NCBI GenBank assembly: GCA_965372015.1 | Contig: CBDVAP010000019.1 | Location: 1-30,767, forward strand | Origin: JACZSB01 sp965372015 | Lineage (GTDB): Bacteria; Fidelibacterota; Marinisomatia; SCGC-AAA003-L08; TS1B11 | Reading direction: 5' to 3' | DNA length: 30,767 nucleotides | Shown here: piece after piece, positions 15,418 to 23,428 of the stretch | Position numbering within the stretch: position 1 is the first letter of the stretch | How the letters are laid out: the number at the start of each line of letters is the position of its first letter | Notes under the pieces: generated by a model | The model's database searches: none | What the model was told of the DNA's origin: nothing | What the model saw: only the letters and a program-made list of their open reading frames with translations | Program-made: the position numbers and the translations under genes

Positions 15418-17031
15418 ATGAAAACACGGAAAAGACTGCATATCACGGTTTTGCTGACGCTGGGAACAGTGCTTTTCATCACCGGCTGCGAACTGACCAA
15501 CAACGCCCCTACTATCTCGATTACAGTGGAAAACTACGAACCGCTGACCGGCGACACCCAAACATTCATCGCCGTTGTTGAAGACGTGGATGAGAACGCA
15601 ATTGTCCGGGTGAGCTGGGCCGTGACGGGCGGCACGCTGGCCAACACCACGGGCAAGGAAGTCAAGTGGACGGCCCCACTGGCACGGGGCGAGGTGGTGG
15701 TCACGGCCATAGCCGATGACGGCATATCCAACGGCATCGATTCTGCCCATGCCACACTCAATGTGGTCAACTCCGCTCCGGAGATCACGATCTTTGAAAT
15801 TGTTGGGTTCGAGGATGAGGATCAGGATCCCTACGTGCTCATGGGAGGCACTATCCAGCTGAATTGCGTGGCTGAAGATCCACATGGTGAGCCAATAACC
15901 TATTCTTTTTATACCCTGTCGGGAGCAGGACAATTTCAGCAGGTCAGCCCGGAAGCCGGCACGGCCGACTGGACCGCTCCCCCTGCCACGGAGCTGAGTT
16001 TTTCACGCACCTACACCCTGTATGTGGAGGTTTCCGACGAGCAGGGCTATTCTTCCGGCGACACTCTGGAAGTATTGGTCTACACCGAAGCCGGCACCAT
16101 CTGGCTGGTTGACAGCGAGCAAGCCATCGTATCCAAGTATACTGCCCTGGGTCACTACATTCTGACATCCTCCCATCCGTTTGAAAAGCCGGTGGCTGTG
16201 GCCGGAGACATCAGCCGGGATTACGGCTGCTATGTGGCCGATTACACCGCCGGGGAAGTAATCAAGCTCGACCCGGAGGGCAACCAAGTGGCTGTGTTCA
16301 TGGACCTTCCCAGCGTGGCGGACCTGGCCCTCCACGAGGCATCCAGGACCCTGTGGGTATTAAGCGAAGAAGACAGCGCCCTGGTGGTCTATAATACCCG
16401 TTCCGTGGCGCTGCCGGTTAAGAAGGTTTCTGGCTTCAAGGTGCCGGGGGCCATCACCATCAACCAGAGCAACGGGTCTGTGTGGATCAGCGACGTAGGC
16501 GATAACAGCGTTATCCAACTGAGCGCTCTGGACCTGGACGCTTTACCCGATTCGGTGAGTGATCCCGGTGTAACCGTCTTTCGCGATGTGGGCGGCACCC
16601 CCATCTTCAGCTTCCCCAGCGGCCTGGGCACTCGCGACCGGATCGACGCCACCGTCTATGTCGCCGACCTGAACCACGACCAGATCGAGCGCCTGACCTA
16701 TTCCAGCGGCACCGGGACGTATTCACGAAACACTCCCATAAGTATCGACAATCCCTCCCAGGTGATATCCAACGTCAAGGGTGAAGTGTGGGTGCTCAAT
16801 AGCAAAGGCAGCATTCAGTACTTCCTGGAGAGCAATATCAACGTCGCTCCCTTCCCCGTACTCTCCTACGCCTTCAGCAATCCCAACAGCATGGCGGTGG
16901 ACGAGGTCTCCGGTGAGGTATGGATCGGGGACAGCGGCAATCACCAGGTGGTGAAGGTGCTCAGTCCCGATTCCCTGGCTGTGGTGATCAGCGGGGTGGA
17001 CTTCGTCGCGGATATCGTGGTGAACCGGTAG
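15418..17031 (+). CDS. lipoprotein with Ig-like domains and NHL/YncE-type beta-propeller
   Basis: A 537-residue protein starting 2 bases after the previous stop. A signal peptide leads to a good lipobox FITGC (C24, with E at +2), so an envelope-anchored lipoprotein is expected. Residues about 28-120 and 120-225 are two Ig/cadherin-like domains (APTISITVENYEPLTGD, APEITIFEIVG) similar in style to repeats in the first gene of the cluster. Residues about 228-537 hold repeated blades with NHL/YncE-like motifs: GTIWLVDSEQAIVSKY, YVADYTAGEVIKLDPEGN, GSVWISDVGDNSVIQLS, GEVWIGDSGNHQVVKVLSP. Propellers of this type usually bind proteins or glycans. Together the three genes look like a surface module, but no known system is matched. 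Confidence 0.88.
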   Translation: MKTRKRLHITVLLTLGTVLFITGCELTNNAPTISITVENYEPLTGDTQTFIAVVEDVDENAIVRVSWAVTGGTLANTTGKEVKWTAPLARGEVVVTAIADDGISNGIDSAHATLNVVNSAPEITIFEIVGFEDEDQDPYVLMGGTIQLNCVAEDPHGEPITYSFYTLSGAGQFQQVSPEAGTADWTAPPATELSFSRTYTLYVEVSDEQGYSSGDTLEVLVYTEAGTIWLVDSEQAIVSKYTALGHYILTSSHPFEKPVAVAGDISRDYGCYVADYTAGEVIKLDPEGNQVAVFMDLPSVADLALHEASRTLWVLSEEDSALVVYNTRSVALPVKKVSGFKVPGAITINQSNGSVWISDVGDNSVIQLSALDLDALPDSVSDPGVTVFRDVGGTPIFSFPSGLGTRDRIDATVYVADLNHDQIERLTYSSGTGTYSRNTPISIDNPSQVISNVKGEVWVLNSKGSIQYFLESNINVAPFPVLSYAFSNPNSMAVDEVSGEVWIGDSGNHQVVKVLSPDSLAVVISGVDFVADIVVNR

Positions 17032-17248
17032 GGACTACCGCTGGCCTGAGCGCCGAAAATAGCCCCCGCCCTGGGGCGCTGATTGATTCCCCTTTCCTGA
17101 TTTCACGAGCCTTTCCCAGCCCAACCTTGGTAATAAGACTGCCTTGTCTTAAATTAAACCGCTCCACCTGGTGATTCGGTAACCTAAATTTGTTTGCGCT
17201 ACCGGCAATATTCTGGGAGCCTCCGATAAACTTGAAGGACCTCGCTTG

Positions 17249-17512
17249 ATGGCCAAAGTCACGGGTACCGTGGAAATTCGCATCGAAATGTGCAAGGGCT
17301 GCGAAATCTGCATCGACGCCTGCCCCCAGGACTGCCTGGCCCTCTCGCACGATCTGAACCCGCATGGCTATCATTACGCCCTGCTGACCGACGATAGCTG
17401 CACCGGCTGCGTCAACTGCGCCCTGGTATGCCCAGAGACCGTGATCACCGTCTACCGCCGACCGGTAGTGTCGCATGGCCGGCCCAAAATCCCCAAAGCT
17501 CCCGTGATATAG
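17249..17512 (+). CDS. korD: 2-oxoacid:ferredoxin oxidoreductase, delta (ferredoxin) subunit
   Basis: An 87-residue polyferredoxin with two complete [4Fe-4S] signatures: C15-C18-C21 with C25, and C51-C54-C57 with C61. It carries electrons between the thiamine-diphosphate subunits and external ferredoxin. The ATG at 17249 is preceded by GAAGGA (9-base spacing); the TTG just before it would add only one residue. It is first in a D-A-B-C gene order typical of KorDABC and VorDABC enzymes and lies 10 bases before the alpha subunit. The 217-base gap upstream shows no convincing promoter, although the change of theme from surface proteins suggests that a new transcript begins here. Confidence 0.95.
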   Translation: MAKVTGTVEIRIEMCKGCEICIDACPQDCLALSHDLNPHGYHYALLTDDSCTGCVNCALVCPETVITVYRRPVVSHGRPKIPKAPVI

Positions 17513-17522
17513 TGAGATTGTA

Positions 17523-18623
17523 ATGGCTGAAACCATGCTCATGAAAGGGAATGAAGCTCTGGCCCGGGCGGCAATTCTGGCGGGTTGCGACGGCTATTTC
17601 GGCTACCCCATTACGCCGCAGTCCGAGCTCCTGGAGTACATGGCCCGGGAGCTGCCCAAGGCCGGCGGAGTAATGATCCAGGCTGAGAGCGAGCTGGCCG
17701 CTATCAACATGGTCTATGGCGCAGCTGGGGCAGGTGGCCGGGTGATGACCAGCTCCAGCAGCCCGGGCATCAGCCTGATGCAGGAGGGCCTCTCCTACCT
17801 GGCCTGCGCTGAGCTGCCCTGTCTGGTGGTTAACATCAACCGCGGCGGTCCCGGCCTTGGCACCATCCAGCCCGCCCAGGGGGACTATTTTCAGGCCACC
17901 AAAGGCGGCGGCCACGGTGACTATCACCTCCCGGTCTTGGCGCCGGCCTCGGTGCAGGAAATGGCCGATTGCGCTTACCTGGCTTTTGATTTGGCCGATA
18001 AGTATCTCACCCCGGTAATGATCCTGGCCGACGGCGCCCTGGGACAGATGATGGAGAAGGTTACCTTTCCCGACTACGACGCCCTGGCCGCCAAACTGCC
18101 CAAACCCTGGGCCACCACCGGCAAGCCTGCCCACCGGGAACGCAATATCATCACTTCGCTATTCATCCAGCCAGGGGAGATGGAGCGGGTCAACCTGTCG
18201 CTACAGGAGAAATATCGTCTTATAGAAGCGGAAGAGTGCCGCTGGGAAGAGCACCTCACCGAAGATGCCGAGTACCTACTGGTGGCTTTCGGACTGTCGG
18301 CCCGCATCAGCCACAAGGTGGTGGAGTTGGCCCGGGAGCAGGGACTGGCGGTGGGACTGCTGCGGCCCCGAACACTATGGCCTTTCCCCAAAGCCCCCCT
18401 GGCTGCCTTAGCCCGGCAGGTCCGGCTGATGCTCACCGTAGAGATGAACGCTGGCCAGATGGTGGAGGACGTGAGACTGGCGGTGGCCGGGCGGGTGCCG
18501 GTTTCCTATTACGGCCGTATGGGGGGCATAATACCAGCGCCCGAAGAGGTTTTGGAACACCTGCTGCAGCTGATCGAATCCTCCCATGAAGCGGCCCAGC
18601 CATTGGAGGGGGTCAGCAAATGA
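17523..18623 (+). CDS. korA: 2-oxoacid:ferredoxin oxidoreductase, alpha subunit
   Basis: A 366-residue pyrimidine-binding and transketolase-C subunit of a 2-oxoglutarate- or branched-chain-2-oxoacid:ferredoxin oxidoreductase, which decarboxylates a 2-oxoacid to the acyl-CoA (or runs in reverse, fixing CO2) with ferredoxin as redox partner. Diagnostic segments are MLMKGNEALARAA, GYPITPQSELLEYM, TSSSSPGISLMQEGLSY and the INRGGPGLGTIQPAQGDY block. The start at 17523 gives the usual short leader before MKGNEA but has only a weak ribosome site. Stop and start overlap with the beta subunit (ATGA). The 2-oxoglutarate versus 2-oxoisovalerate (Vor) preference cannot be settled from motifs alone. Confidence 0.94.
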   Translation: MAETMLMKGNEALARAAILAGCDGYFGYPITPQSELLEYMARELPKAGGVMIQAESELAAINMVYGAAGAGGRVMTSSSSPGISLMQEGLSYLACAELPCLVVNINRGGPGLGTIQPAQGDYFQATKGGGHGDYHLPVLAPASVQEMADCAYLAFDLADKYLTPVMILADGALGQMMEKVTFPDYDALAAKLPKPWATTGKPAHRERNIITSLFIQPGEMERVNLSLQEKYRLIEAEECRWEEHLTEDAEYLLVAFGLSARISHKVVELAREQGLAVGLLRPRTLWPFPKAPLAALARQVRLMLTVEMNAGQMVEDVRLAVAGRVPVSYYGRMGGIIPAPEEVLEHLLQLIESSHEAAQPLEGVSK

Positions 18624-19414
18624 AGTCGCCCGTTATCGAGGACCAAAACATTAAGGACGGTTATGAGCTGGTCTACCAGCAACCCGCTACGATGGTGGAC
18701 ACCACCATGCACTACTGCCCCGGCTGCGGCCATTCGGTGGCCCACCGCGTGCTGATGGAAGTAGTGCTGGAGCTGGACCTGCAGTCGCGTACCGTGGGGG
18801 TGGCGTCCGTGGGTTGCTCCGTTTTCGCTTATGACTATATGGATGTGGATATGCAGGGCGCCGCCCACGGCCGGGCCACAGCCGTTGCCACCGGCATCAA
18901 GCGCATGCTGCCCGACCGTTTCGTATTCACCTACCAGGGCGACGGCGACCTGGCCGCCATCGGTACCGCCGAGACCCTGCACACCGCCAACCGGGGGGAA
19001 AATATCCTGATCCTGTTCATCAACAACGGCATCTACGGAATGACCGGAGGCCAGATATCTCCTACTACTATCCTGGGCGCCAAGACCACCACCTCCCCCG
19101 ACGGGCGGGACATCGGCCAGCACGGTTACCCCCTTAAAATAGCCGACCTGGTGGCCTCCCTACCCGGCGTGGCCTATGTCACCCGCCAGAGTGTACACAC
19201 CGCCAAGGGCGTGCGCAAACTTAAAAAAGCCATCATAAGGAGCGTGGAGCTGCAAAAACAGCAGCAGGGGCTGTGCTTAATCGAGGTTGTGAGCAATTGC
19301 CCCGCGGGCTGGAAAATGACGCCGGTGGAATCCAACCAGTGGATGGAGGAACACATGTTCGACGAGTATCCTATGGGCGACCTGAAAAAACCGGGTGGGG
19401 AAGTCAAGTCGTGA
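18620..19414 (+). CDS. korB: 2-oxoacid:ferredoxin oxidoreductase, beta (TPP-binding) subunit
   Basis: A 264-residue thiamine-diphosphate-binding subunit. It shows the CPGCGH motif (C33, C36), the TPP/Mg motif GDGD at 107-110 and its partner NNGIYG at 135-140. The start ATG overlaps the alpha-subunit stop, with GGAGGGGG a few bases upstream. The complex is cytoplasmic and oxygen-sensitive in most characterised relatives. Length is as expected for Kor/Vor beta subunits, and no beta-subunit ferredoxin extension is present because that role is supplied by korD. Confidence 0.95.
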   Translation: MKSPVIEDQNIKDGYELVYQQPATMVDTTMHYCPGCGHSVAHRVLMEVVLELDLQSRTVGVASVGCSVFAYDYMDVDMQGAAHGRATAVATGIKRMLPDRFVFTYQGDGDLAAIGTAETLHTANRGENILILFINNGIYGMTGGQISPTTILGAKTTTSPDGRDIGQHGYPLKIADLVASLPGVAYVTRQSVHTAKGVRKLKKAIIRSVELQKQQQGLCLIEVVSNCPAGWKMTPVESNQWMEEHMFDEYPMGDLKKPGGEVKS

Positions 19415-19989
19415 CCGAGGAAACCATTATCGCCGGTTTCGGTGGCCAGGGGGTGTTGACCATGGGCATGGTGCTGGCCTACGCCGGCATGCTGGAGGAG
19501 CTGGAAGTCTCCTGGATGCCCAGTTACGGCCCCGAGATGCGCGGCGGTACAGCCAACTGCATTACCATCCTGTCGGACCGGGGAGTCAGCTCCCCCATCA
19601 TCACCAGCTTCGATACCGCTGTCATCCTGAACCAGCCGTCGTTGGAAAAGTTCGAGGCGGCGGTCAAGCCGGGGGGCCTGCTACTCTTTGAGAGTAATAA
19701 CATCCTCAATCCCCCCACCCGCGATGATATCTCCATCATACCGGTGCCGGCGACGGTGGAAGCCTCCCAGCTACATCACAGCCGGGCCTTGAACATGATC
19801 ATGCTGGGGGCCTATCTGGCCCACCGGCCGCTGGTGAAACTCCCCGCGATAATGGCCGGCCTGGAGCAGGTGCTGCCGGACCGCTACCACCACTTACTGC
19901 CCCTGAACCGGGAAGCCATTGAGCGCGGTATGCAACTGGCCGGCGAGTTGATCGAATCCGGCCGGGCCGGCAACGGGGCACTGGCATGA
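19411..19989 (+). CDS. korC: 2-oxoacid:ferredoxin oxidoreductase, gamma subunit
   Basis: A 192-residue gamma subunit with the family's opening motif IAGFGGQGVLTMG, then PSYGPEMRGGTANC and a hydrophobic helix around LNMIMLGAYLA. The start is placed at the GTG at 19411, which overlaps the beta-subunit TGA as GTGA and begins directly before the conserved core. An upstream in-frame ATG at 19273 would translate 46 residues out of frame inside korB and is rejected. This subunit binds CoA and stabilises the alpha-beta assembly in characterised homologues. It is followed after 40 bases by pyrF, without a visible terminator. Confidence 0.94.
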   Translation: MTEETIIAGFGGQGVLTMGMVLAYAGMLEELEVSWMPSYGPEMRGGTANCITILSDRGVSSPIITSFDTAVILNQPSLEKFEAAVKPGGLLLFESNNILNPPTRDDISIIPVPATVEASQLHHSRALNMIMLGAYLAHRPLVKLPAIMAGLEQVLPDRYHHLLPLNREAIERGMQLAGELIESGRAGNGALA

Positions 19990-20029
19990 GCCGCCGCCGT
20001 TAATCTGCCCGCGCCGGCTGCACTGAGCC

Positions 20030-20833
20030 ATGACCCCCACCGCAATTTTTAACGACCGCCTGCTTGCCGAGGTGGAGCGCAAACACTCCCGCCTCTGCCT
20101 GGGCCTGGACTTAGACCCTGAGCGCACCTCCCGGCTGCACGGTACCGACCTGGGCTCCTTGCAGACCGCCGCCGGGTTGATCGTGGACGCCACCTGCCAC
20201 CTGGTCTGGGGCTACAAACTCAACTTCGCCTTTTTCGAGCGCTTCGGCTCGGCCGGGTATGCCTGGCTGGAGAAACTGGCGGCCCACATCGGTGACCGGG
20301 CCCTGATCATCGGCGACGCCAAACGCGGTGACATCGGCAACTCCGCCCGCAATTACGCCCGGGCCGTCTTTGGCCACCTGAACCTGGACGCGGTTACGGT
20401 GAACCCCTACATGGGCCGCGACGCAGTGGAACCCTTCATCGTCGACCCGGCCCGGGGGGCCTTCATCCTGTGCCTGACCTCCAATCCCGGTTCGGGCGAT
20501 TTCCAGCGCTATCCCGCTCAGCAGCCGTTGTACCTGCAGGTGGCCGCCTGGGCTGAGGGGCTTAACGGGGCCGGTAATGTGGGACTGGTCACGGGGGCCA
20601 CCCACCCTGATGACCTAGCCGGTATCCGTAAAGCGGCGCCGTCGTTGCCCTTCCTGGCGCCGGGAATCGGTGCCCAGGGCGGTTCCCTGGAGCAGGCGCT
20701 GGCGGCCGGTACCAACGAGGCGCCCACTATCATCAGTGTCTCCCGGGGCGCACTGTACGCCGGCGAAGGCACGCTGGAGGGCATCGTGGCCGCCGTCGGT
20801 GACTATAACCGGCAAATTAACGACCTGGCCTGA
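20030..20833 (+). CDS. pyrF: orotidine-5'-phosphate decarboxylase, type 2
   Basis: A 267-residue enzyme converting OMP to UMP, the final step of UMP synthesis, in the cytoplasm. The catalytic motif DAKRGDIG lies at residues 96-103, with K63 (YKLNFAFFE) and D26 (LGLDLDP) in the expected places. Length and motif match the longer type 2 branch rather than the roughly 230-residue E. coli type. The C-terminal phosphate-binding loop is visible as APGIGAQGG. Its TGA overlaps the pyrE ATG, so the two are translationally coupled. The short gap after korC suggests one transcript from korD to pyrE. Confidence 0.96.
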   Translation: MTPTAIFNDRLLAEVERKHSRLCLGLDLDPERTSRLHGTDLGSLQTAAGLIVDATCHLVWGYKLNFAFFERFGSAGYAWLEKLAAHIGDRALIIGDAKRGDIGNSARNYARAVFGHLNLDAVTVNPYMGRDAVEPFIVDPARGAFILCLTSNPGSGDFQRYPAQQPLYLQVAAWAEGLNGAGNVGLVTGATHPDDLAGIRKAAPSLPFLAPGIGAQGGSLEQALAAGTNEAPTIISVSRGALYAGEGTLEGIVAAVGDYNRQINDLA

Positions 20834-21402
20834 TGGTGCCCGACCTGATGCAACTGCTGACGGACTCCGGCGCTCTGCTGGAGGGCCACTTTCTGCTCAC
20901 CTCCGGCCGGCACAGCGACCGATACATCGAGAAGTTCCGCCTGCTGGAACATCCCGCCGCCCTGGATGCTGTGGCAGGGGCCATGGCCGAGGGTATCGAT
21001 CCGGCGGAGGTAGATGTGGTTCTGGGGGCGGCCGTCGGCGGGATTCTCATCGCCGGGGCAGTGGCCCGGATGCTGGACCGCCGCATCATGTTTACCGAGC
21101 GGGTGGATGGCCGCATGACCCTCCGCCGAGGTTTTGAGCTGCACCCCGCTGACCGGGTGCTGGTGGTGGAAGACATCGTCTCCACCGGCGGTTCCGTGCG
21201 GGAGTTGCTGGCTCTAGTGCAGGCGGCGGGCGCTCAGGTCCAACAGGTTGCCTGCCTGGTGGACCGGTCTGCGGACGGACTTAAACTTACGCCTCCTGCT
21301 AAAACGCTCCTGCGCCTGCCCATAGCCAGCTGGACCCCCCGGGAATGCCCCCAGTGCCTTGAGGGCCTGCCATTAGCCCAACCGGGCCGCACCGGCAAAT
21401 AG
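20833..21402 (+). CDS. pyrE: orotate phosphoribosyltransferase
   Basis: A 189-residue enzyme that joins orotate to PRPP to form OMP, the substrate of the preceding PyrF. The PRPP-binding signature VLVVEDIVSTGGS lies at residues 109-121, and the N-terminal FLLTSGRHSDRY segment is typical. The start ATG at 20833 shares a base with the pyrF stop. The C-terminus has the CPQCLEG stretch often seen in orotate phosphoribosyltransferases of this branch. The 125 bases after the stop hold only a weak hairpin and then the next gene's ribosome site. Confidence 0.96.
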   Translation: MVPDLMQLLTDSGALLEGHFLLTSGRHSDRYIEKFRLLEHPAALDAVAGAMAEGIDPAEVDVVLGAAVGGILIAGAVARMLDRRIMFTERVDGRMTLRRGFELHPADRVLVVEDIVSTGGSVRELLALVQAAGAQVQQVACLVDRSADGLKLTPPAKTLLRLPIASWTPRECPQCLEGLPLAQPGRTGK

Positions 21403-21527
21403 CCGCAGTTTGCGCCCGGTCAACGGCGCTTCTCCCCTGGCATAAGTCCATAGCACTGCTTAATTTCCGGGCACCTTGATCCGGCCCGAAAGCCACAGCT
21501 GGACATCATTGATAAAGGAGTCCGAAA

Positions 21528-22403
21528 TTGCCAAAATTAGCGTTCTTTCCCACCCCGATCATTATACTGTTAATAGCGATTACCTGTAGCAACCGGCAGG
21601 AAGAGGTGCTCAAGAATTACCCTGACGGGGAAAAGCAGGAAGTGGCCACTTTCAAGGGCCAGGGCGAGGACCGGCGGCAGGTAGCCAGGACCGGCTACTA
21701 TCGGGATGGAACCATCTCATTCGAGGAGACCTACCAGGAAGGTGAATTAGCCGCCTACCGGGCCTACTGGAATAGCGGACAGCTTAAGGCTCGCCGTGAA
21801 TATAGCGCCGGCCAGGTGGAGCTGGAGAAATATTTCGACTCCGACGGCGTGCCCCAATTGACCCCGCAACAGATCAAGGACCGCATCGCCGGGCTGGCCG
21901 AATTTAAATCCAAGCCGGCCACCGCAGATGACATCGTGACCATGGAGACCAGCGCCGGGATCATCAGGCTCAAGTTGTACACCGATCTGACGCCGGGACA
22001 CGCGAACAATTTCAAAAAACTAGCCAATTACGGTTTCTACGACGGCACCACTTTTCACCGGGTCATGCCCGGATTTGTGATCCAGGGAGGCGACATCAAC
22101 AGCCGGGACCCCGACAGAGCCAACGACGGCAGGGGCGACCCGGGCTACTCCATTGACGCCGAGTTCAATCCCCGGCTCCATGTAAAGGGTACTCTAGCCA
22201 TGGCCCGCTCCCCGGACCCCAACAGCGCCGGCAGTCAGTTCTATATCGCCCTGGGCCGGTTGGCGCGGCTGGATAACCAGTATACGGTGTTCGGGCAGGT
22301 GATCGAGGGGCTGGAGGTGGTCGACAGTATTGCGGCCGCCACCACCGACAGCCGTGATAACCCCATCAAGCCCCAACGGATACTCAAAGTCAGGGTGGAG
22401 TGA
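21528..22403 (+). CDS. cyclophilin-type peptidyl-prolyl isomerase with N-terminal MORN-like repeats
   Basis: A 291-residue protein. The start is a TTG at 21528, 7 bases after AAGGAG (21515-21520); no ATG is near. Residues 1-20 are a hydrophobic export signal ending IAITC; C20 could be lipidated, although Thr at -1 is atypical. Residues about 30-107 contain three to four short 'YY.DG...E..Y..G' repeats like the MORN-variant/YwqK family (YYRDGTISFEETYQEG, YWNSGQLKARREYSAG). Residues 134-291 are a complete cyclophilin with FHRVMPGFVIQGGD (catalytic R178) and SQFYIALG. It should catalyse proline isomerisation during folding in the periplasm or at the envelope. The repeat-isomerase fusion is unusual; the repeats may bind clients or membrane. 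Confidence 0.92.
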   Translation: MPKLAFFPTPIIILLIAITCSNRQEEVLKNYPDGEKQEVATFKGQGEDRRQVARTGYYRDGTISFEETYQEGELAAYRAYWNSGQLKARREYSAGQVELEKYFDSDGVPQLTPQQIKDRIAGLAEFKSKPATADDIVTMETSAGIIRLKLYTDLTPGHANNFKKLANYGFYDGTTFHRVMPGFVIQGGDINSRDPDRANDGRGDPGYSIDAEFNPRLHVKGTLAMARSPDPNSAGSQFYIALGRLARLDNQYTVFGQVIEGLEVVDSIAAATTDSRDNPIKPQRILKVRVE

Positions 22404-22457
22404 CCCCGCCAGGCTCGCCAGGCCAAATTGTAACTGCTGGCAGCCTGGGAGAGCCGC

Positions 22458-23375
22458 ATGAGAATTCCAAAAGTGGGTTTGGCTCTGGGGGCCGGAGGAG
22501 CGCGCGGTCTGACGCACCTGGGAGTGATCCGGGCTCTGTGCCGGCATGACATACCCGTGGACATGATTGCGGGCTCCTCCATCGGCGCTGTGGTGGGTGC
22601 TATGTACAGTGCCACCCTTGATATCGACTGGGTCGAACAGCGTTTCAGGAAGATGCTCCCCAGCGAACAGTTCGCCGAGTCGGGGATCAATTCGGTCCAG
22701 GCCCGGATGCCGGGCGACGAACCGGGTTTTCTGGAGTGGGCCACCCGCTATGTGCGCCACAAGCTGGTGCTGAACTTTTCCGACCGCCGGCCGGGAGTGG
22801 TCAAGACCGAGCGCCTGGCCCGGCTGATCGACTTCCTGCTGCCGGTGAAGACTTTTGCGGAACTACGCCTACCCTTTGCCTGTGTCGCCGTAGATCTGCA
22901 AACCGGGAACGACGTAGTTATCGATGCGGGTAATTTGGTAGAGGCGGTGACGGCCAGCGCTTCCATACCCGGCTACCTGCCACCTATGCAAATGGATCAG
23001 GGTCTGTTGAGCGACGGCGGAGTGGGTCAGCCGGTGCCCGGCGAAGCGGCCCGCCAACTGGGAGCCGAGTTTATCATTGCTGTTGATGTATCCATGCAGC
23101 GCTTCGCACCCCTGGCGGAGCAGAACATCGTAACCATTCTGGGGCGGGCCAGTGAAGTTACCGCAGTCCGGCTGTCCCGGGCCTTGGCCCACAGCTGGGA
23201 CGTATGGCTGCATCCCGATACACTTGACGCTCACTGGACCCGGTTTGACCTGATCGATAGCTTGATGGCCGAGGGAGAGCTGGTGGTGGAGCAGCAGATC
23301 GATAATATCCGCCGGAACTTGCGGCTCACCGGAGGCGTTAGACGGTGGTTAAGCCACCGTCTAGGGTTTGCATGA
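22458..23375 (+). CDS. patatin-like phospholipase (RssA/NTE family)
   Basis: A 305-residue serine hydrolase with a Ser-Asp dyad: oxyanion-hole motif GAGGARGLTHLG (11-22), nucleophile S41 in GSSIG, and D186 in SDGGV. There is no signal peptide, so it is probably a cytoplasmic or inner-membrane-associated lipase acting on phospholipids or lysophospholipids. The ATG at 22458 starts directly before the conserved PKVGLALGAGGARG core, with GGGAGAG upstream. It lies 54 bases after the cyclophilin gene and 53 before dsbD on the same strand. A hairpin overlaps its last codons. Substrate cannot be deduced. Confidence 0.93.
   Translation: MRIPKVGLALGAGGARGLTHLGVIRALCRHDIPVDMIAGSSIGAVVGAMYSATLDIDWVEQRFRKMLPSEQFAESGINSVQARMPGDEPGFLEWATRYVRHKLVLNFSDRRPGVVKTERLARLIDFLLPVKTFAELRLPFACVAVDLQTGNDVVIDAGNLVEAVTASASIPGYLPPMQMDQGLLSDGGVGQPVPGEAARQLGAEFIIAVDVSMQRFAPLAEQNIVTILGRASEVTAVRLSRALAHSWDVWLHPDTLDAHWTRFDLIDSLMAEGELVVEQQIDNIRRNLRLTGGVRRWLSHRLGFA
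23339..23363 (+). other. hairpin overlapping the 3' end of the patatin gene
   Basis: TAGACGGTGG / CCACCGTCTA, a perfect 10-bp stem with a 5-base loop TTAAG, ends 10 bases before the patatin stop codon is reached. It is followed by GGGTTTG rather than a T-run, so it is a poor intrinsic terminator. It may instead mark an mRNA processing or pausing point between the patatin gene and dsbD. Confidence 0.45.
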
Positions 23376-23428
23376 AAATGAATAACCGATATATAGGTGA
23401 TGCCAATGTCTGAGGAGAGGGGCGAGTT

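Noticed and set aside
17049..17080. Possible terminator after the propeller lipoprotein gene (AGCGCC / GGCGCT)
   Set aside because: Only six pairs around a 20-base loop and no T-run, so it is too weak to call.
19273..19410. Upstream ATG for korC
   Set aside because: The added 46 residues lie inside korB in another frame and do not resemble the gamma subunit. The GTG at 19411 starts at the conserved core with the usual GTGA overlap.
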